Below, one piece after another: positions 11,250-26,446 of a stretch of 64,000 bases of DNA. Numbering within the stretch: position 1 is the first letter of the stretch; every line of letters begins with the position of its first letter. The DNA lies in the NCBI GenBank assembly GCA_949775045.1, contig OX459099.1, positions 20,651,644 to 20,715,643 of the forward strand. The letters are read 5' to 3'. The notes beneath the pieces are model-generated. The model was not told the DNA's origin and ran no database searches. It saw nothing but the letters and a program-made list of their open reading frames with translations. The translations under genes and the position numbers were made by a program. Origin of the DNA: Metridium senile. Lineage: Eukaryota; Cnidaria; Anthozoa; Actiniaria; Metridiidae.

Positions 11250-12669
11250 GAGTGTAGACGTATGATGAATGAAGAACGATATCCTGCCTTACTCCTCCCC
11301 CCCTTGTCTCACGTACACTGGAGCTTATACGTGACAATTTTATTGTTTGTTTATATAAAGTTTGCCAGCTTATCACGATTAGGAATACTTTATTATCAAT
11401 GTCAAGATTATTTTATGACAAAATAAGATATTAAGTACCCGTAAAATTAACTATATCAGTAGACGACTGTCATAAATGGCCGCCACCAATTACTACAATA
11501 TTTAAAACTGCTGTTTTAAGTAAACATGATAGCTATCATATGATAGGCATTCACAATAAGGAAAACTTGTGAAAGTTTGAGAAAAACGATTAAATTTGCA
11601 AGAAGTTCAGTATGAAAAAAGGAGAAAAATCTCTACATTTAGCATAATTATATATAGCCAGAGCATCAAAACCTTCCGTACCTATTTCAGGTTATTGTTT
11701 CATATATTTTCATATTATTCCAAAAAGGAGTTTAGCAGAGTGATCCACCAGCGATCCACTGGCTCTTCGTTGACTAAGTCAACGACAGAGAAAATAAACT
11801 GTGCTGTACTGTATATGACAGTGCTCAGATTTTAAAATATCTGTTTGCAGTAAAATTCATTTTCTATACAATTTATGAAAGTGGTCTATAGACAACAAAT
11901 AACAAAATTAACAAATCCCTTTTTCAAGAATTCTCCGGAGAAAGGATTTAAAGCTCACTCAAGTGAACATACGATGTGACAGCTTTATTGTTTGTTTATA
12001 TAACGTTTGCCAGCTAATCTCGATAAAGGCCATCATTATAATTACCATGGTATTGCACTTTTCCCGGTGGCAAGATAATAGAGATAACCTTGACAAAAAC
12101 TGAACAGTAGACTACAAAACAATTCCTACGTCTGCACGCACGAAAACTTCGACCGAAGAAACAAGGTGGAATTCGACTGTGGGAAGGAAAGATGTGATGA
12201 GCTTCTCTAGCTCAATATTTTGACTCACTTTGTTTCAGTTTTTGCGTCGAAAAAGGGACTTTATTTATAATATAACTTTTAGAACGTCGAAGTTTGATCG
12301 AGTGTCAAAGCAAACACTACTGTTACGTATACGTGTCCAGCGAAACGAGTTGAAGGTCGATTACGTGTCTCCGCTCTCACTTCATTTCTTGCACTGGCTA
12401 GGGGAGAGAAGTGGACCGACCGTAGGGTAGTGGAACGAGACTAAAAACGGCTGCGGGGGAGACTACATATCTCTAAGTAAAAGAAAGATTTACATATTTT
12501 TATCGTCTTTTTCCGTCTTAAAATAGCCTATTGCCTTGGACAACCTTTTTGAATATGCGTTTGCCCATCATTCTTTGCTTATCTGTCTTGAAATGACTGC
12601 TCGCCTTGGACAACCTATTTGAAATAGGTGACTTAAACGCTATTAATGATATTAATACCACTAAGTGCA
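11250..12669. other. Repeat-poor AT-rich stretch with one direct repeat
   Basis: No supported gene. A block TTTATTGTTTGTTTATATAA followed by a GTTTGCCAGCT segment occurs at 11337-11372 and again at 11983-12016. At 12535-12632 two TTGGACAACCT-TTTGAA blocks resemble the ends of family F and the array units at 53.8-55.0 kb. ACGGCTGCGGGGGAGACTA at 12448 resembles the arm of the hairpin at 15552-15606. Confidence 0.6.
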
Positions 12670-12917
12670 TAATACTCCAGTTTCATGTTATCTAGCACCG
12701 CTGTACTATTTGACAAAAGGCACATTTGCACAGGCTAAGCCTTGATTTGTTGTTAAAATATTCACAATTTCAAAGCAAAACCTTGATGAAAAAATGTTAT
12801 CGCTTAACAATAGAAAACACATTTGCATTTTCTCTGAATATGGAGGCTATCCCTGTGCAAATGCGCCTTTTGTCAAATAGTACAGCGGTACTAGATAACA
12901 TATGAAAGTGGTCTATT
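12670..12917. mobile_element. MITE, family B, copy 3
   Basis: Starts AATACTCCAGTTTCATG and ends GAAAGTGGTCTATT, with the same long arms as copies 1 and 2 but more diverged. Confidence 0.88.
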
Positions 12918-13415
12918 GCTATAAATGCCACACAATACGGCTATACATACATATTCATGACAAATATTAAAATAAATCCACATCTATAACTATTATATAT
13001 ACATATAAACGCAGGCGGTTTTTGTAAAACGAAATACTCATCTCTAAAGCCTGATGCGTCATAATCGTAATCATAATCATAATCAAAACAAAAGAAATTA
13101 GAAAAAGAAACATTTTGGTCTTTCGGTTTTCTAATTCCCCAGGGGATAATAAATCTTTTGTTTTCTTGCTTATGATTATGATGATGACGCTCGTGTGAAT
13201 CAGGCTTTATATTAGTGTAAAGCACCAACGCGGCCTTCATTGTGGCGTCGACATTCCTGCGTCACGTCGAACTAACAAAATACTGTTCGCCATTATTATT
13301 TTATCCAACTAGTTTATTAAAGCGTTGTCAGCTTACGTTGCATCCCGACTAACAATAGGCTATTAGCCTACGTTGCTTCCCGACTAACAATAGGCTATTT
13401 CCATGATGACGTCAT

Positions 13416-14550
13416 TTTACTACCAGTACCAGAATGCTTTACGGGTTTTCTTGTTCTGCGATTCTCTCTTGAGAATACTAGAACAATTGACACTAATAGG
13501 TGGACAGTACAGTGACGTATTTTGTTATGGTTTTGCCAACCAACCATTGTTATTAGAACAAAGAAAATTAAGAAATCTATTGTGAAAATGGTTGGCTAAT
13601 TAGCATCACATTACCAACACTTGTAAACACTACGTCCACCTATAAGTGGATGTACAGTGACGTATTTTGTTATGGTTTTGCCAACCAACCATTGTTATTA
13701 GAACAAAGAAAATTAAGAAATCTATTGTTAAAATGGTTGGCTAATTAGCATCACATTACCAACACTTCTAAACACTACGCTCACCTATAAGTGGACGTAC
13801 AGTGACGTATTTTGTTATGGTTTTGCCAACCAACCATTGTTATTAGAACAAAGAAAATTAAGAAATCTATTGTGAAAATGGTTGGCAAATAAGCATCATA
13901 ATAGATGGACGTACAGTGACGTATTTTGTTATGGTTTTGCCAACCAACCATTGTTATTAGAACAAAGAAAATTAAGAAATCTATTGTGAAAATGGTTGGC
14001 AAATAAGCATCATAATAGATGGACGTACAGTGACGTATTTTGTTATGGTTTTGCCAACCAACCATTGTTATTAGAACAAAGAAAATTAAGAAATCTATTG
14101 TGAAAATGGTTGGCAAATAAGCATCATAATAGATGGACGTACAGTGACGTATTTTGTTATGGTTTTGCCAACCAACCATTGTTATTAGAACAAAGAAAAT
14201 TAAGAAATCTATTGTGAAAATTGTTGGCAAATTAGCATCACAATAGGTGGACATACAGTGACGTATTTTGTTATGGTTTTGCCAACCAACCATTGTTATT
14301 AGAACAAAGAAAATTAAGAAATCTATTGTGAAAATTGTTGGCAAATTAGCATCACAATAGGTGGACAGTACAGTGACGTATTTTGTTATGGTTTTGCCAA
14401 CCAACCATTGTTATTAGAACAAGGAAATGAAAAAATCTATTGTGAAAATGGTTGGCAAATTAGCATCACAATACCAACACTTCTAAACACTATACGCTCA
14501 TCTATTATTTAACAAAATAAAGTGGGCAAAGCATGCTGGTACTGGTAGTA
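13416..14550. mobile_element. Inverted-repeat element, family E, swollen by an internal tandem array
   Basis: Ends are TTACTACCAGTACCAGAATG on the left and CATGCTGGTACTGGTAGTA on the right. Between them lie eight tandem units. Similar ends occur at 48535-48760 without the array. Short direct repeats (CGACTAACAATAGGCTATT) precede it at 13347-13400. Confidence 0.75.
13503..14470. repeat. Tandem array, eight copies of a ~115-145-bp unit
   Basis: The block AGTGACGTATTTTGTTATGG recurs near 13511, 13657, 13801, 13915, 14030, 14143, 14258 and 14373. Each unit contains GCCAACCAACCATTGTTATT and, about 50 bases later, AATGGTTGGC, so each copy can form a hairpin. The first two spacings are about 145 bp and the rest about 114 bp, so a shortened unit was amplified later. 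The apparent 207-residue protein on the minus strand is this array. Confidence 0.92.
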
Positions 14551-14623
14551 CATATCGCTATATGCAAATGGCTTATTCGGGATGCTTTATGCAGGCTAAA
14601 CGTTGTTAGCGTTATCCACATCG

Positions 14624-17804
<3,181 letters not shown>

Positions 17805-19690
17805 TCTTCACATGCCCTTTGCTCCACAACACAACAGAGACGTCCACTTGGGTTGAGTTGAAATACCTTGTGCAGCGTCCAGAAAACGTATGGTTGTTTT
17901 GAATAACGGAGAAAATCGCGACACAATCGCAATCGACGGCCCAACGGAAGCGATAATAGTGAGGAGTTTTGTGTGGCAGTGAGAGTTACTATGCTGTGGG
18001 CGATGATTGAGATGTCTACGTGGCCAAAACTCGCCTCCTAGACGCCTCGATCTTTATGGTAAACCACTAGGTCATATTAAAAGAGTATTCGGACACCTAG
18101 GAGCTAGACAAATTGAATTCCATTTGGATGTTATTTTTCTCGGCGAATCAGTAGCAATTTCTCCTGGCTAATCGAGATAATTCAATCAAGGTCTATTACG
18201 TGTTCTGTCATCACCTATTGTTTGTGTATTGGTGTAACGTTTCAATAATATTGGATTATCTCGCCTCTCGACTAGTTTGCTTATTAGTTATTTTGTCTCT
18301 CCGCTTATCATCCATTGTTAGGACAAGTTTACATCAAAACACCAAACAAATGTTATCTATTCTAGACTATCGTTTTATAGTGATAAAAACAACAACAATG
18401 ATTAATAATTGTTTGGTCTGCAAATGATGTTGTTGATGATGATGATGAAAGGAGAGTATGTTATGTATGCTGTTGTTGTTTCTGTTGATGATGACGATGA
18501 ATGGAAAATATGTCAAGTATTCTGTTGGGAATTTTAAACGTGGTAGTCAATTGGTGCAAATTTATAGTTGATTAGAGTACATATCGTTGATCGAACCCCA
18601 GGGCATTTCTCCCCCTCCCCCTCCTTCTTCCCCCTTTCATTTATAGCCGCAGCCGCAGTGTTACCTCGTAGCGTAACGCACCCCCAAGGAGGACTGTCGT
18701 GACCTCCCTCCTTTAAATTTGTCCCCACCTCCTTCTCAAACCTCATCAAGCCACTCGTGATCGATGGTGAGAAAAAGTTATAGGAATGTACAAAAAAACA
18801 TGCCTGAATGCAATACCAATTTGAATACTGTCTTACCGCCTACTTGACCCCCTCCCCTGTGTCAACTTCCTTGGTCCGTTTCAGCTCAGCCAGTTGCTCT
18901 GAAGAGAAAATAAGCTGAAATCAACACGATATTCAGTGCAAAATTATGTTAGTTCAGTGCTGATGTGGTTTTGTCTTTTCGTACTAAAAAAAAGAATGGT
19001 TGTCATAGGCGATATGCGATATACAGGCGATGGGCGATGGGCGATAGGAAATGGGTCATTCAAAGAACCAAGAATAGCTGGAATAACGTATTTGGTCAAC
19101 AACTCACGGAGATTAGTGTTGATATGTATTGTTGTTTGTATAAGCTGTTTGCGGAAAGGCCTATTTGTGTTTAGTATTGTCCTATCGCCTTTCGTGATGC
19201 CAACCTTTATGAAATAGGTGTATAAGTTGGTCACCCGTGAAGCAAAAAGCCTACAAGCTAGTAGAGCAAATGGTGCGGCGGTGCTAGATAATCATTCTTA
19301 TCAGATAACGTAATTTTACCTAGGGTAATTTTACCTAGTAGGGGACGTAATTTACTATTGTTAATTTACCCGCCTTGGCGAATTGTTAGATAAATAAATA
19401 ATAAAATAGAATAAATAATAATAACGCGAAACCGTGGAGTATTGCATGAGATATCATTACAATGCATTTCGTTTTCAGTCAACCTGTTAATACCATTCTT
19501 CTAGTAGCGCAAATGGTGCAGCGGTGCTAGATAATAATTACTATCAGATAAACTGGTGTATTGCATGAAATCTACAATGCATTTCGTTTTCACATTGAAG
19601 TGCGACCCACAAAGTCTGATGTCTCGTTTGCAAACTAACATTTTGTCGGCCGTCAATCAAAATATTATATAGGAACGAGTTTGACCGAGT
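17805..19690. other. Upstream region of the minus-strand cysteine-rich gene and gene-poor flank
   Basis: The promoter of the 17804 gene must lie at the left edge, but no clear TATA box was seen on the minus strand. Elsewhere there are short GATGATGATG runs (18420-18510), a C-rich tract (18608-18640) and degenerate pieces with GGTGCAGCGGTGCTAGATAA at about 19275 and 19518 that resemble family B ends. No supported coding region. Confidence 0.55.
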
Positions 19691-19696
19691 CCCCTT

Positions 19697-19942
19697 CACA
19701 GCTCCCTGCGCCATCTTAAAAGGTAGCCAGGCCTTTGTATCGAAGCGAGACGAACGTTGAGCTTGCAATGATAGAGACACGTGAATAATTGTTCCGCGAG
19801 GTGTTAAAAGGTCTCTACATCATTACAAGCTCAACGTTCGTCTCGCTTTGATGTTAGGCCCGGCTACCTTTCAAGATGGTCAAGGTGTTAAAAGGTTTCT
19901 ATCATTGCAAGCTCAACGTTCGTCTCGCAGGGAACTGTGAAA
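19697..19942. mobile_element. Inverted-repeat element with repeated arms
   Basis: TTCACAGCTCCCTGCG at the left faces CGCAGGGAACTGTGAA at the right. Inner arms AAGCGAGACGAACGTTGAGC (about 19744-19763) and GCTCAACGTTCGTCTCGC occur inverted and again directly at about 19911, so one arm is present three times. Confidence 0.75.
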
Positions 19943-20099
19943 GGAACTATTCTGTGCAAAACAGTCTCTATTTTGATACGAAAACTCCGAGGAAACGAGT
20001 GAAGTTTTGGCCGAGAGAGAATGAGGAGAGACATGACGGACGAGAGGAGACTGGAAGTCCTGGAGCGATCGTTGTCGGGGATGCCTTACTTCAAGGTTC

Positions 20100-20210
20100 T
20101 GCAAAGCCTGCTGTGCAGACCCTTTTTTTTGCGCTCAAAATAATCTACTTTTTTGGCGAATATTTTGAGCGCAAAAAAAAAGAATCTGCACAGCAGGCTA
20201 GGTTTTGCAA
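20100..20210. mobile_element. Perfect-arm hairpin element
   Basis: GCAAAGCCTGCTGTGCAGA, a T-run, then GCGCTCAAAATA on the left is mirrored by TATTTTGAGCGC, an A-run and TCTGCACAGCAGGCTAGGTT on the right. Confidence 0.8.
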
Positions 20211-20214
20211 TACA

Positions 20215-22112
20215 AAATAGAGTGAAAAACAATTTAACGAAAAGACAATAAAAACGAAAGTTGTGCTGAATCCAAGACATACATATACATAGTTTTATTT
20301 TGTACCTGATATTTACATGAGTGCATAAATATATATTTAAGCTTACAGTAGTAGCTAGTACAAGATTTAATATTTACCGAGCAAATGTATAGTACAAAAA
20401 GATAGAGGACTAACAAGAAAAACAAATCTAAATGCAGCCAATGAATTTTTAAACTAGAAGTAAAATAGTTATCAATACTGCGACCTACTGTCGTTTCGAA
20501 CAGTTTTATATATACCATGTATACTGATCAAAATATGCATGGTATATAATTATTTTTTATAAATAAATGTAAAAAAAGATATGCACACATTCAGATATCC
20601 CTTCTCCGGCTATTTTTCATAACGTTTTCTTCCCACCTCTCCAATTATTTCAGATATTTCTCCCTCCTTCCCATTTTTTCAGTCGGATTTCTCCCAAGCA
20701 TCTCCCATTTTATTTTGAATTCTTTTGAACAATATTTCGTCCTCCTCTCCATTTTCTTCTCACCTCCCCAATTATTTTAGATCTATCTCCCTCCTCCCTA
20801 TTTTCTCTCCCATTTCTCAGTCTATTTTAAAGTCTATTGAATATGTTTCTCTCTCGATCCTCCCTGATCCGTTCTTCCCTTCAAAAAGCAGCAAACAGTC
20901 ACTTCGACTTATTAACGTTTCTTGCATATAATATTTACTCTAACAGAACTAAAAAAAAATTGAATTCAAACAAATTTTTAAAATTTAAACAGCACCTATA
21001 GAAAATTAAATGTTGAATTTCTCAAGTTTGCTGTCAAAATGAAGACCGCAAATGTAAATGGCCATTATGGAGGCGAATTACAAAGTATACATCTGTTATA
21101 GCCAATAGGGATCCCAAGGGTGATTCCTAATTAACGCATAGAACTGTCCGGTAATTCTCGTTGAAGAAAATTGGTTTAAGGATGGTCAAATAAGAGCGGC
21201 TGTATAAACGTCGAGCCTTAATTATTCATTGCAGTCGGTTTACATCGAAGCTCGTCCTGTATATATCAGCAAAGAAACTTTATAGCCCTTACGAATTACA
21301 GGTTTAATATGGCTGAGTGTCCAGTTTAAACAAAGAACTCACAACTATGTTCAATCGCAAACTTCAAGAAAAACCTGCTCAAATAAGGTAAATAATTTCA
21401 ATTTTATTTTACATAGTATTTTGAATTTTACATCGGTTTTAAAACCCGGCATTAGACTCTTGATCATTCGGTAGCATAACTTGTCTAAATCATTTCTCAA
21501 TATACATGCACATTTAGTTAATAAACATCTGCAGCTTTAGTGCATCCAGAATTTTTGTCTTAAACGGTTGAATTTGTGATTGTACGTTGTTATGAAGTAT
21601 AATATTTTTTGGTTTGAAAAGCTAATCGTTGGATTTAAATTAGCGTTTGACATGGTGAATAACTATAACATAGTATAAATCGTATAGCCGATCATTGTGA
21701 AATGCGTTGAATTGGTCTTATATTTTTAGTATTATTAGTATTGCTATTATTATTCTTAGTGCTAATGGTTTGTCCGTGATTAGAGTTCTTGTAGTAAAGT
21801 GTTTCAGCACTATATTAATTCAAAAGGCAAAGACAATCGAATTTGCTACTATCGTCATCATGTTTCCGAAACGACCTTATAATGATCAGCACTTTCAAGT
21901 TGTTATTGCTGCGTTGTTTATACTACAATATATTATAATTAGATTTCTCATGTTATTATACTAATAGGTCGAACATTACCTAGCGTTATAGACTTTGCAA
22001 AAAAAAAAAAATATTATCATAATAATAATAATAATATTAAATTATATTTTTATTTAACCAGAGTGGCACGGCCTTAGATAATTTTTCAAGTGGCTCTCAA
22101 ATGTAATATAAA
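20215..22112. other. AT-rich stretch without a supported gene
   Basis: A C/T-rich direct repeat is at about 20590-20880 (TCTCCCTCC and TTTCTTCCCACCTC-like blocks). The rest looks unique. Reading frames are short and show no recognisable motif. Confidence 0.55.
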
Positions 22113-22279
22113 TACAGCGGTCACCCTCTATTAGGCGGTCACCCTCTCTTAGGCGGTCACAATAAAAAGTCCCAAATCTATTCCTATACCTATTCTATAT
22201 CTCTATTCAGCGGCCAACCTCTATTAAGCGGCCACTTTGAAAGTCCCGAGGGTGACCGCTTAATAGAGGTACCGCTGTA
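22113..22279. mobile_element. pogo/Tigger-like MITE (TACAGCGGT ends)
   Basis: Ends TACAGCGGTCACCCTCTATT and AATAGAGGTACCGCTGTA form inverted repeats starting with TA-CAG. Several inner copies of CTATTAGGCGGTCAC are present. CAG-start ends with a TA target are typical of the pogo/Tigger branch of Tc1-mariner; that assignment is inference. Confidence 0.75.
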
Positions 22280-22479
22280 CAACTATTACTAATATATAAT
22301 ACAATACAGTACAATACAATACAAATACATAAAAAGGTATCAGTAAGGTGAATTTAATTGATACTAGCTATACAAATCAAATTGAATAATATATGATTAT
22401 GATGAGGACGGTAATGATAGTGATGACAAAAGTAGTATAGTTGTGATCGGATGTTAATGTGACAATAGTGGTTGTGATG

Positions 22480-22870
<391 letters not shown>

Positions 22871-23407
22871 CGATTCGCATAATTGTAGTGATAATCATCA
22901 TCCGACCTGAGGGTTTCTTGATCTAGTATTATTCTCATTTGTACATCACTCTATGTTCGTTACTGGCCACTAAGAGAAACTTGTTGCTTCACAAACCGTC
23001 AGACTCACATACGGCCAAAGAGAATAGCAAATAACCCGGCATGGTGCCCAGGGCTGTCATAAGTCGATGCGACAAAATAATCTTGTCCTATTAATCTTAG
23101 AGAGCTTTAGAGTACAAATAATATACCCGTGAAACAAGTAGTACTAATAAGTACTAAATAGTGCTAATTAAACAATAGAAAACAATAGAATTAGCATAAA
23201 ATATCACTATTTAGTACTATTTATGTTTCACGCTTTTAATGTTTGCACTCTAGTATAAAAACATCGAACTAAGCGAGTTCTATTTATTCAGTGTATCTAA
23301 ATGGGTGACCTCAACACAAATGTCTCGACTCAAGACAATTCCATGGTGATTTTTAAGTGTCCAAATAATAACAATATTTTCTTACCCCCTAGTATAGGTT
23401 AGGTCCC

Positions 23408-23612
23408 AATACTCCAGTTTCGAGATCTCTTTTACTCAGTGTTAGCCTCAAAACCATGTAATATATTCTTTTGTTCAGTAACAGTCCATGCAAATGAAAG
23501 AGATTTGTGAGCATAGAAGACAATACAAATATATCGAAATCTAAATTTCTGCATATTTTACACACAATTGAGGCTAACTCTGAGTAAAAGAGATCTCGAA
23601 ACTGGAGTATTA
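23408..23612. mobile_element. Inverted-repeat element with AATACTCCAGTTTC ends
   Basis: AATACTCCAGTTTCGAGATC and CTCTTTTACTCAGTGTTAGC on the left are mirrored at the right end (GAGATCTCGAAACTGGAGTAT). Its outermost 14 bases match one end of family B, but the interior is unrelated. Confidence 0.82.
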
Positions 23613-23990
23613 CAAGGAACTCTTCAATCAATAATCATGATCATCGATCGATTGAGGATAATAACGATAATACTATATAATCACGCAATTTTTTCATCGA
23701 TTATCAATATCAATAGATTAATTAATATCGATTGTTATTGATTATTGAATTGATCGATTGGATACCCCTAGATTGATTACTTTTTTTATGCCTTTCAAAC
23801 TGTTCAATTACATTCTCAATTACCAACACTTTACAACACAATTATCCTCATTCTTCTCATTTAACTATCACTAACTCTAACATAATCAAACTTCCATTAT
23901 TAAAACTATTATATATCAGTCCAAGCTTCTGATTGTCTGAGGCGCGTGATTCCGCGCGTGCTTCCGGGATCCCTGTGTCTAAGGGGTCCC

Positions 23991-24043
23991 AACCTCGTTC
24001 CCAGGGCCCTCTCCCTTCGCTTTTGGGTGGGAACGAGGTTGTG
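23991..24043. mobile_element. 53-bp foldback element with 9-bp target duplication
   Basis: Arms AACCTCGTTCCCAGGG and CCCACC-type/GGGAACGAGGTT fold on each other. AGGGGTCCC flanks it on both sides (23982-23990 and 24044-24052). Related hairpins are at 29142-29198 and 26716-26757. Confidence 0.8.
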
Positions 24044-24234
24044 AGGGGTCCCGCAGTGGAAAGGGACAGGAAGCCCAAGATATATAATTTGTCCAAGAAA
24101 AATATAAATCCCAATTTTAGTAAAAATACTTATCCATTATTCAATCATTGAAAGAGCCGCGATTAAAGATTAAAAGTAAGAGAGCATAAAACGTTTACTT
24201 GAACGAGTAAAAGATCGTCATTCTACAGCCAAAC

Positions 24235-24365
24235 TAGCCTGTGAACAGGCTCATGGGGGTTGGGAAGGAGGGGGAGGGGAAGGGAAGGGAAAGAGAAGAG
24301 GGGAAATGGGGCGAGGGGGTGGGGTCCAACTCCCTCCCAAATCCCCTTGAGCCTGTTCACAGGCT
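24235..24365. mobile_element. Foldback element with 10-bp target duplication and purine-rich core
   Basis: Ends TAGCCTGTGAACAGGCTC and GAGCCTGTTCACAGGCT are inverted. ACAGCCAAAC flanks it at 24225-24234 and 24366-24375. The core is a strand-biased run of GGGGAGGGGAAGGG-like sequence that could form G-quadruplex or triplex DNA. Confidence 0.82.
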
Positions 24366-24414
24366 ACAGCCAAACTGATATCTAATACAACAAGTAAACA
24401 GGTAATTAAATGAA

Positions 24415-24713
24415 TACACCTATTTCAAAAATCGTTGTCGCAGCCGGAGCCAGCTACAGTCCACGCTCTAAAGCCTGCAAATGATGTCGGTTACATGGAC
24501 TTAATTTGTGATTTATTGCACGTTTTTTAAAGAAATATTTATATTATATCTACCACAACAACGACTTGTTATGGTCATATAAAACAAACACGTACAACCA
24601 AAATATACTATGAATAAATCGATAACAAGAGAAGAAATACCGACATCCTTTGCAGGCTTCAGAGTGGGAACTGTGGCATTGTTTGCGACAATGATTTTGG
24701 ATATAGGTGTATA
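24415..24713. mobile_element. MITE-like element, family F, copy 2
   Basis: Starts TACACCTATTTCAAAAATCG and ends GATATAGGTGTATA, with inner arms around CAGTCCACGCTCTAAAGCC. The centre holds a single copy of the unit GTCATATAAAACAAACACGT/ACAACCAAAATATA that is amplified in copy 3. Confidence 0.88.
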
Positions 24714-24774
24714 AAATTGTCTATCAGTAGCATTGTGTGTAATTATAAGAGTTGATTAAGATAAGTTAATGCAT

Positions 24775-24988
24775 GCATGAATAAATAAACCAGAAGAATA
24801 AACAAATGAATAGATGGATAGATGGATAAATAAATTCAAGACTGAAAGAATACTGAGATAAATGAATCCTTCATTAAATTTATTTATTTATTTATTTATT
24901 TATTTATAATAACTTTATTTACAAGCAAAATAATAAAAAGGTTGCAAAAAGGGTGTTGCCAGGGAAGAACTAAATCCTCATATACGGC

Positions 24989-25020
<32 letters not shown>

Positions 25021-25440
25021 AAATTATCAGAAAAAATTAAGAAACTATAAGCATAAATATATAAAATCGTTAAAAAGTCCTTAAAACTAATGAAAAATAG
25101 GATAAAACTTACATTGCACTAAAATGAAATAGGATACAAATTTAAAAAATTACTATGACTTATTGAATAAATAGACTCTAAGGCCTTTCTTGAATTTACT
25201 TATGGAGTTACATTGAACTAAATGATCTGGCAGATTGTTCCATATACTAATGAAAATGAATGAAAAAGAAATGAATGAATGAAAAAGAAATGAATCAACG
25301 AATGAATCAATGAATGAATGAAAACATGAATGAATGAAATAGACGAATCAATGAATAATTAAATAAATAAACAAAGAATAGACGAATTGTTGAATGAATG
25401 AATATAAAAATAATTGAATGAATGAATAAATAAATAGCTA
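24775..25440. repeat. Low-complexity region: (TTTA)n, poly-C/poly-A and (AATG)n
   Basis: (ATTT)n at about 24877-24905, a run of about 20 C followed by A's at 24990-25023, and imperfect AATGAATG repeats from about 25245 to 25430. No gene. Confidence 0.85.
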
Positions 25441-26050
25441 GATAACCAACCAATACTACATGCAAAGTAATTCAACTGATAGAAACCGTCCCTAAATCAA
25501 TTCAGAATTTGCCTGGCTCAGTTGATAAATCATTAATGCCCAGAACCACTCAATTAATACATGATAAAGGAAGTCGATTCGAGTTGTACATGTTTTGCCT
25601 GTGGCATCAAATGTGGTCACCATCTGATAATCGCGCCCTTAAACCCTAGTGACAATTATAGACTCGATTGTCTGTCAGTAGGTCTTCGTTTCAACCGAAG
25701 CATAAAATGAACATAGCTTAAACGATGAAAAGGTCAGTGACTCAGTGTTGTATCTTTTGATAAAGCTGCTTTAGAACTGCGAATACTCCCTACTTCAAGT
25801 TCCCTCCGCGGGATTCCGAATATTTTAACTTTAATAAAACACAGACGAGCGGGGATCTTTTCTCCGTTTTCCTCGGAACCCGGAGAGAAAGTGAGGACTG
25901 TCAGCAGTCTAATAGAGCTTGAAATCCCCAAGTTGCTTATGTATTATTATTTTATTACTATTATTATCAGTTATGTCAGACTTAACGAACGGCGATTGCA
26001 CGGTCGAAAGGCACTGTGGGTCATTTATATTAATTATCTATCTCCTTTAA
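25441..26050. other. Stretch without a supported gene
   Basis: Mostly unique AT-rich sequence. The fragment GCGATTGCACGGTCGAAAGG at about 25991 resembles GTGATTGCACGACCGAAAGA at 27711, suggesting an old element remnant. Confidence 0.5.
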
Positions 26051-26054
26051 AAAA

Positions 26055-26125
26055 CAGGGGGAAAAGGGGGGAAAACAGGGGGAAAGGGGGGAAAACAGGG
26101 GGGAAACAGGGGGAAAGGGGGTAAC
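26055..26125. repeat. G-rich tandem repeat (CAGGGGGAAAGGGGGGAAAA)n
   Basis: At least eight runs of four to six G on the plus strand, separated by A-rich spacers, so G-quadruplex formation is plausible. Confidence 0.85.
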
Positions 26126-26191
26126 AGGGATGCACAATATCAACCCATTTAGTGAATAATAAACGATCCAGAAAGGCACATATTTTATAGG

Positions 26192-26308
26192 CCTGCCTCG
26201 GGTCCTTAAATCGCCCTAAATCGCTTAAAATTGCCATATGTCGCCTCTGATTTGCCTACATTTATTCTAAGTCGCATTAAATAATGGCGACTTAAGGACC
26301 CCAGGCAG
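26192..26308. mobile_element. Inverted-repeat element with CCTGCC..GGTCCTTAA ends
   Basis: CTGCCTCGGGTCCTTAAATCGCC on the left (split as CTGCCTCGGGTCC and TTAAATCGCC) faces GGCGACTTAAGGACCCCAGG on the right. Inside are three TCGC-containing direct repeats. Confidence 0.7.
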
Positions 26309-26446
26309 TACTTTATCAGTGCGTAGCCACGACCATCATTTAAACCATAAAAGGTTTGACACTTGACTCGCGGGTAGATAATGGCATCACAACTGAATAG
26401 TTCTAGATAGTTCGTTCGAATTCAGCTGTAATGAGTTAGGGCAGAT

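Noticed and set aside
11337..12016. LTRs of a retrotransposon from the repeated TTTATTGTTTGTTTATATAA block
   Set aside because: The repeat is about 40 bp, lacks TG..CA ends and no gag or pol sequence lies between the copies.
13781..14404. 207-codon minus-strand frame with repeated motif
   Set aside because: It is the tandem array; the unit length near 114 bp is a multiple of three, which keeps the frame open.
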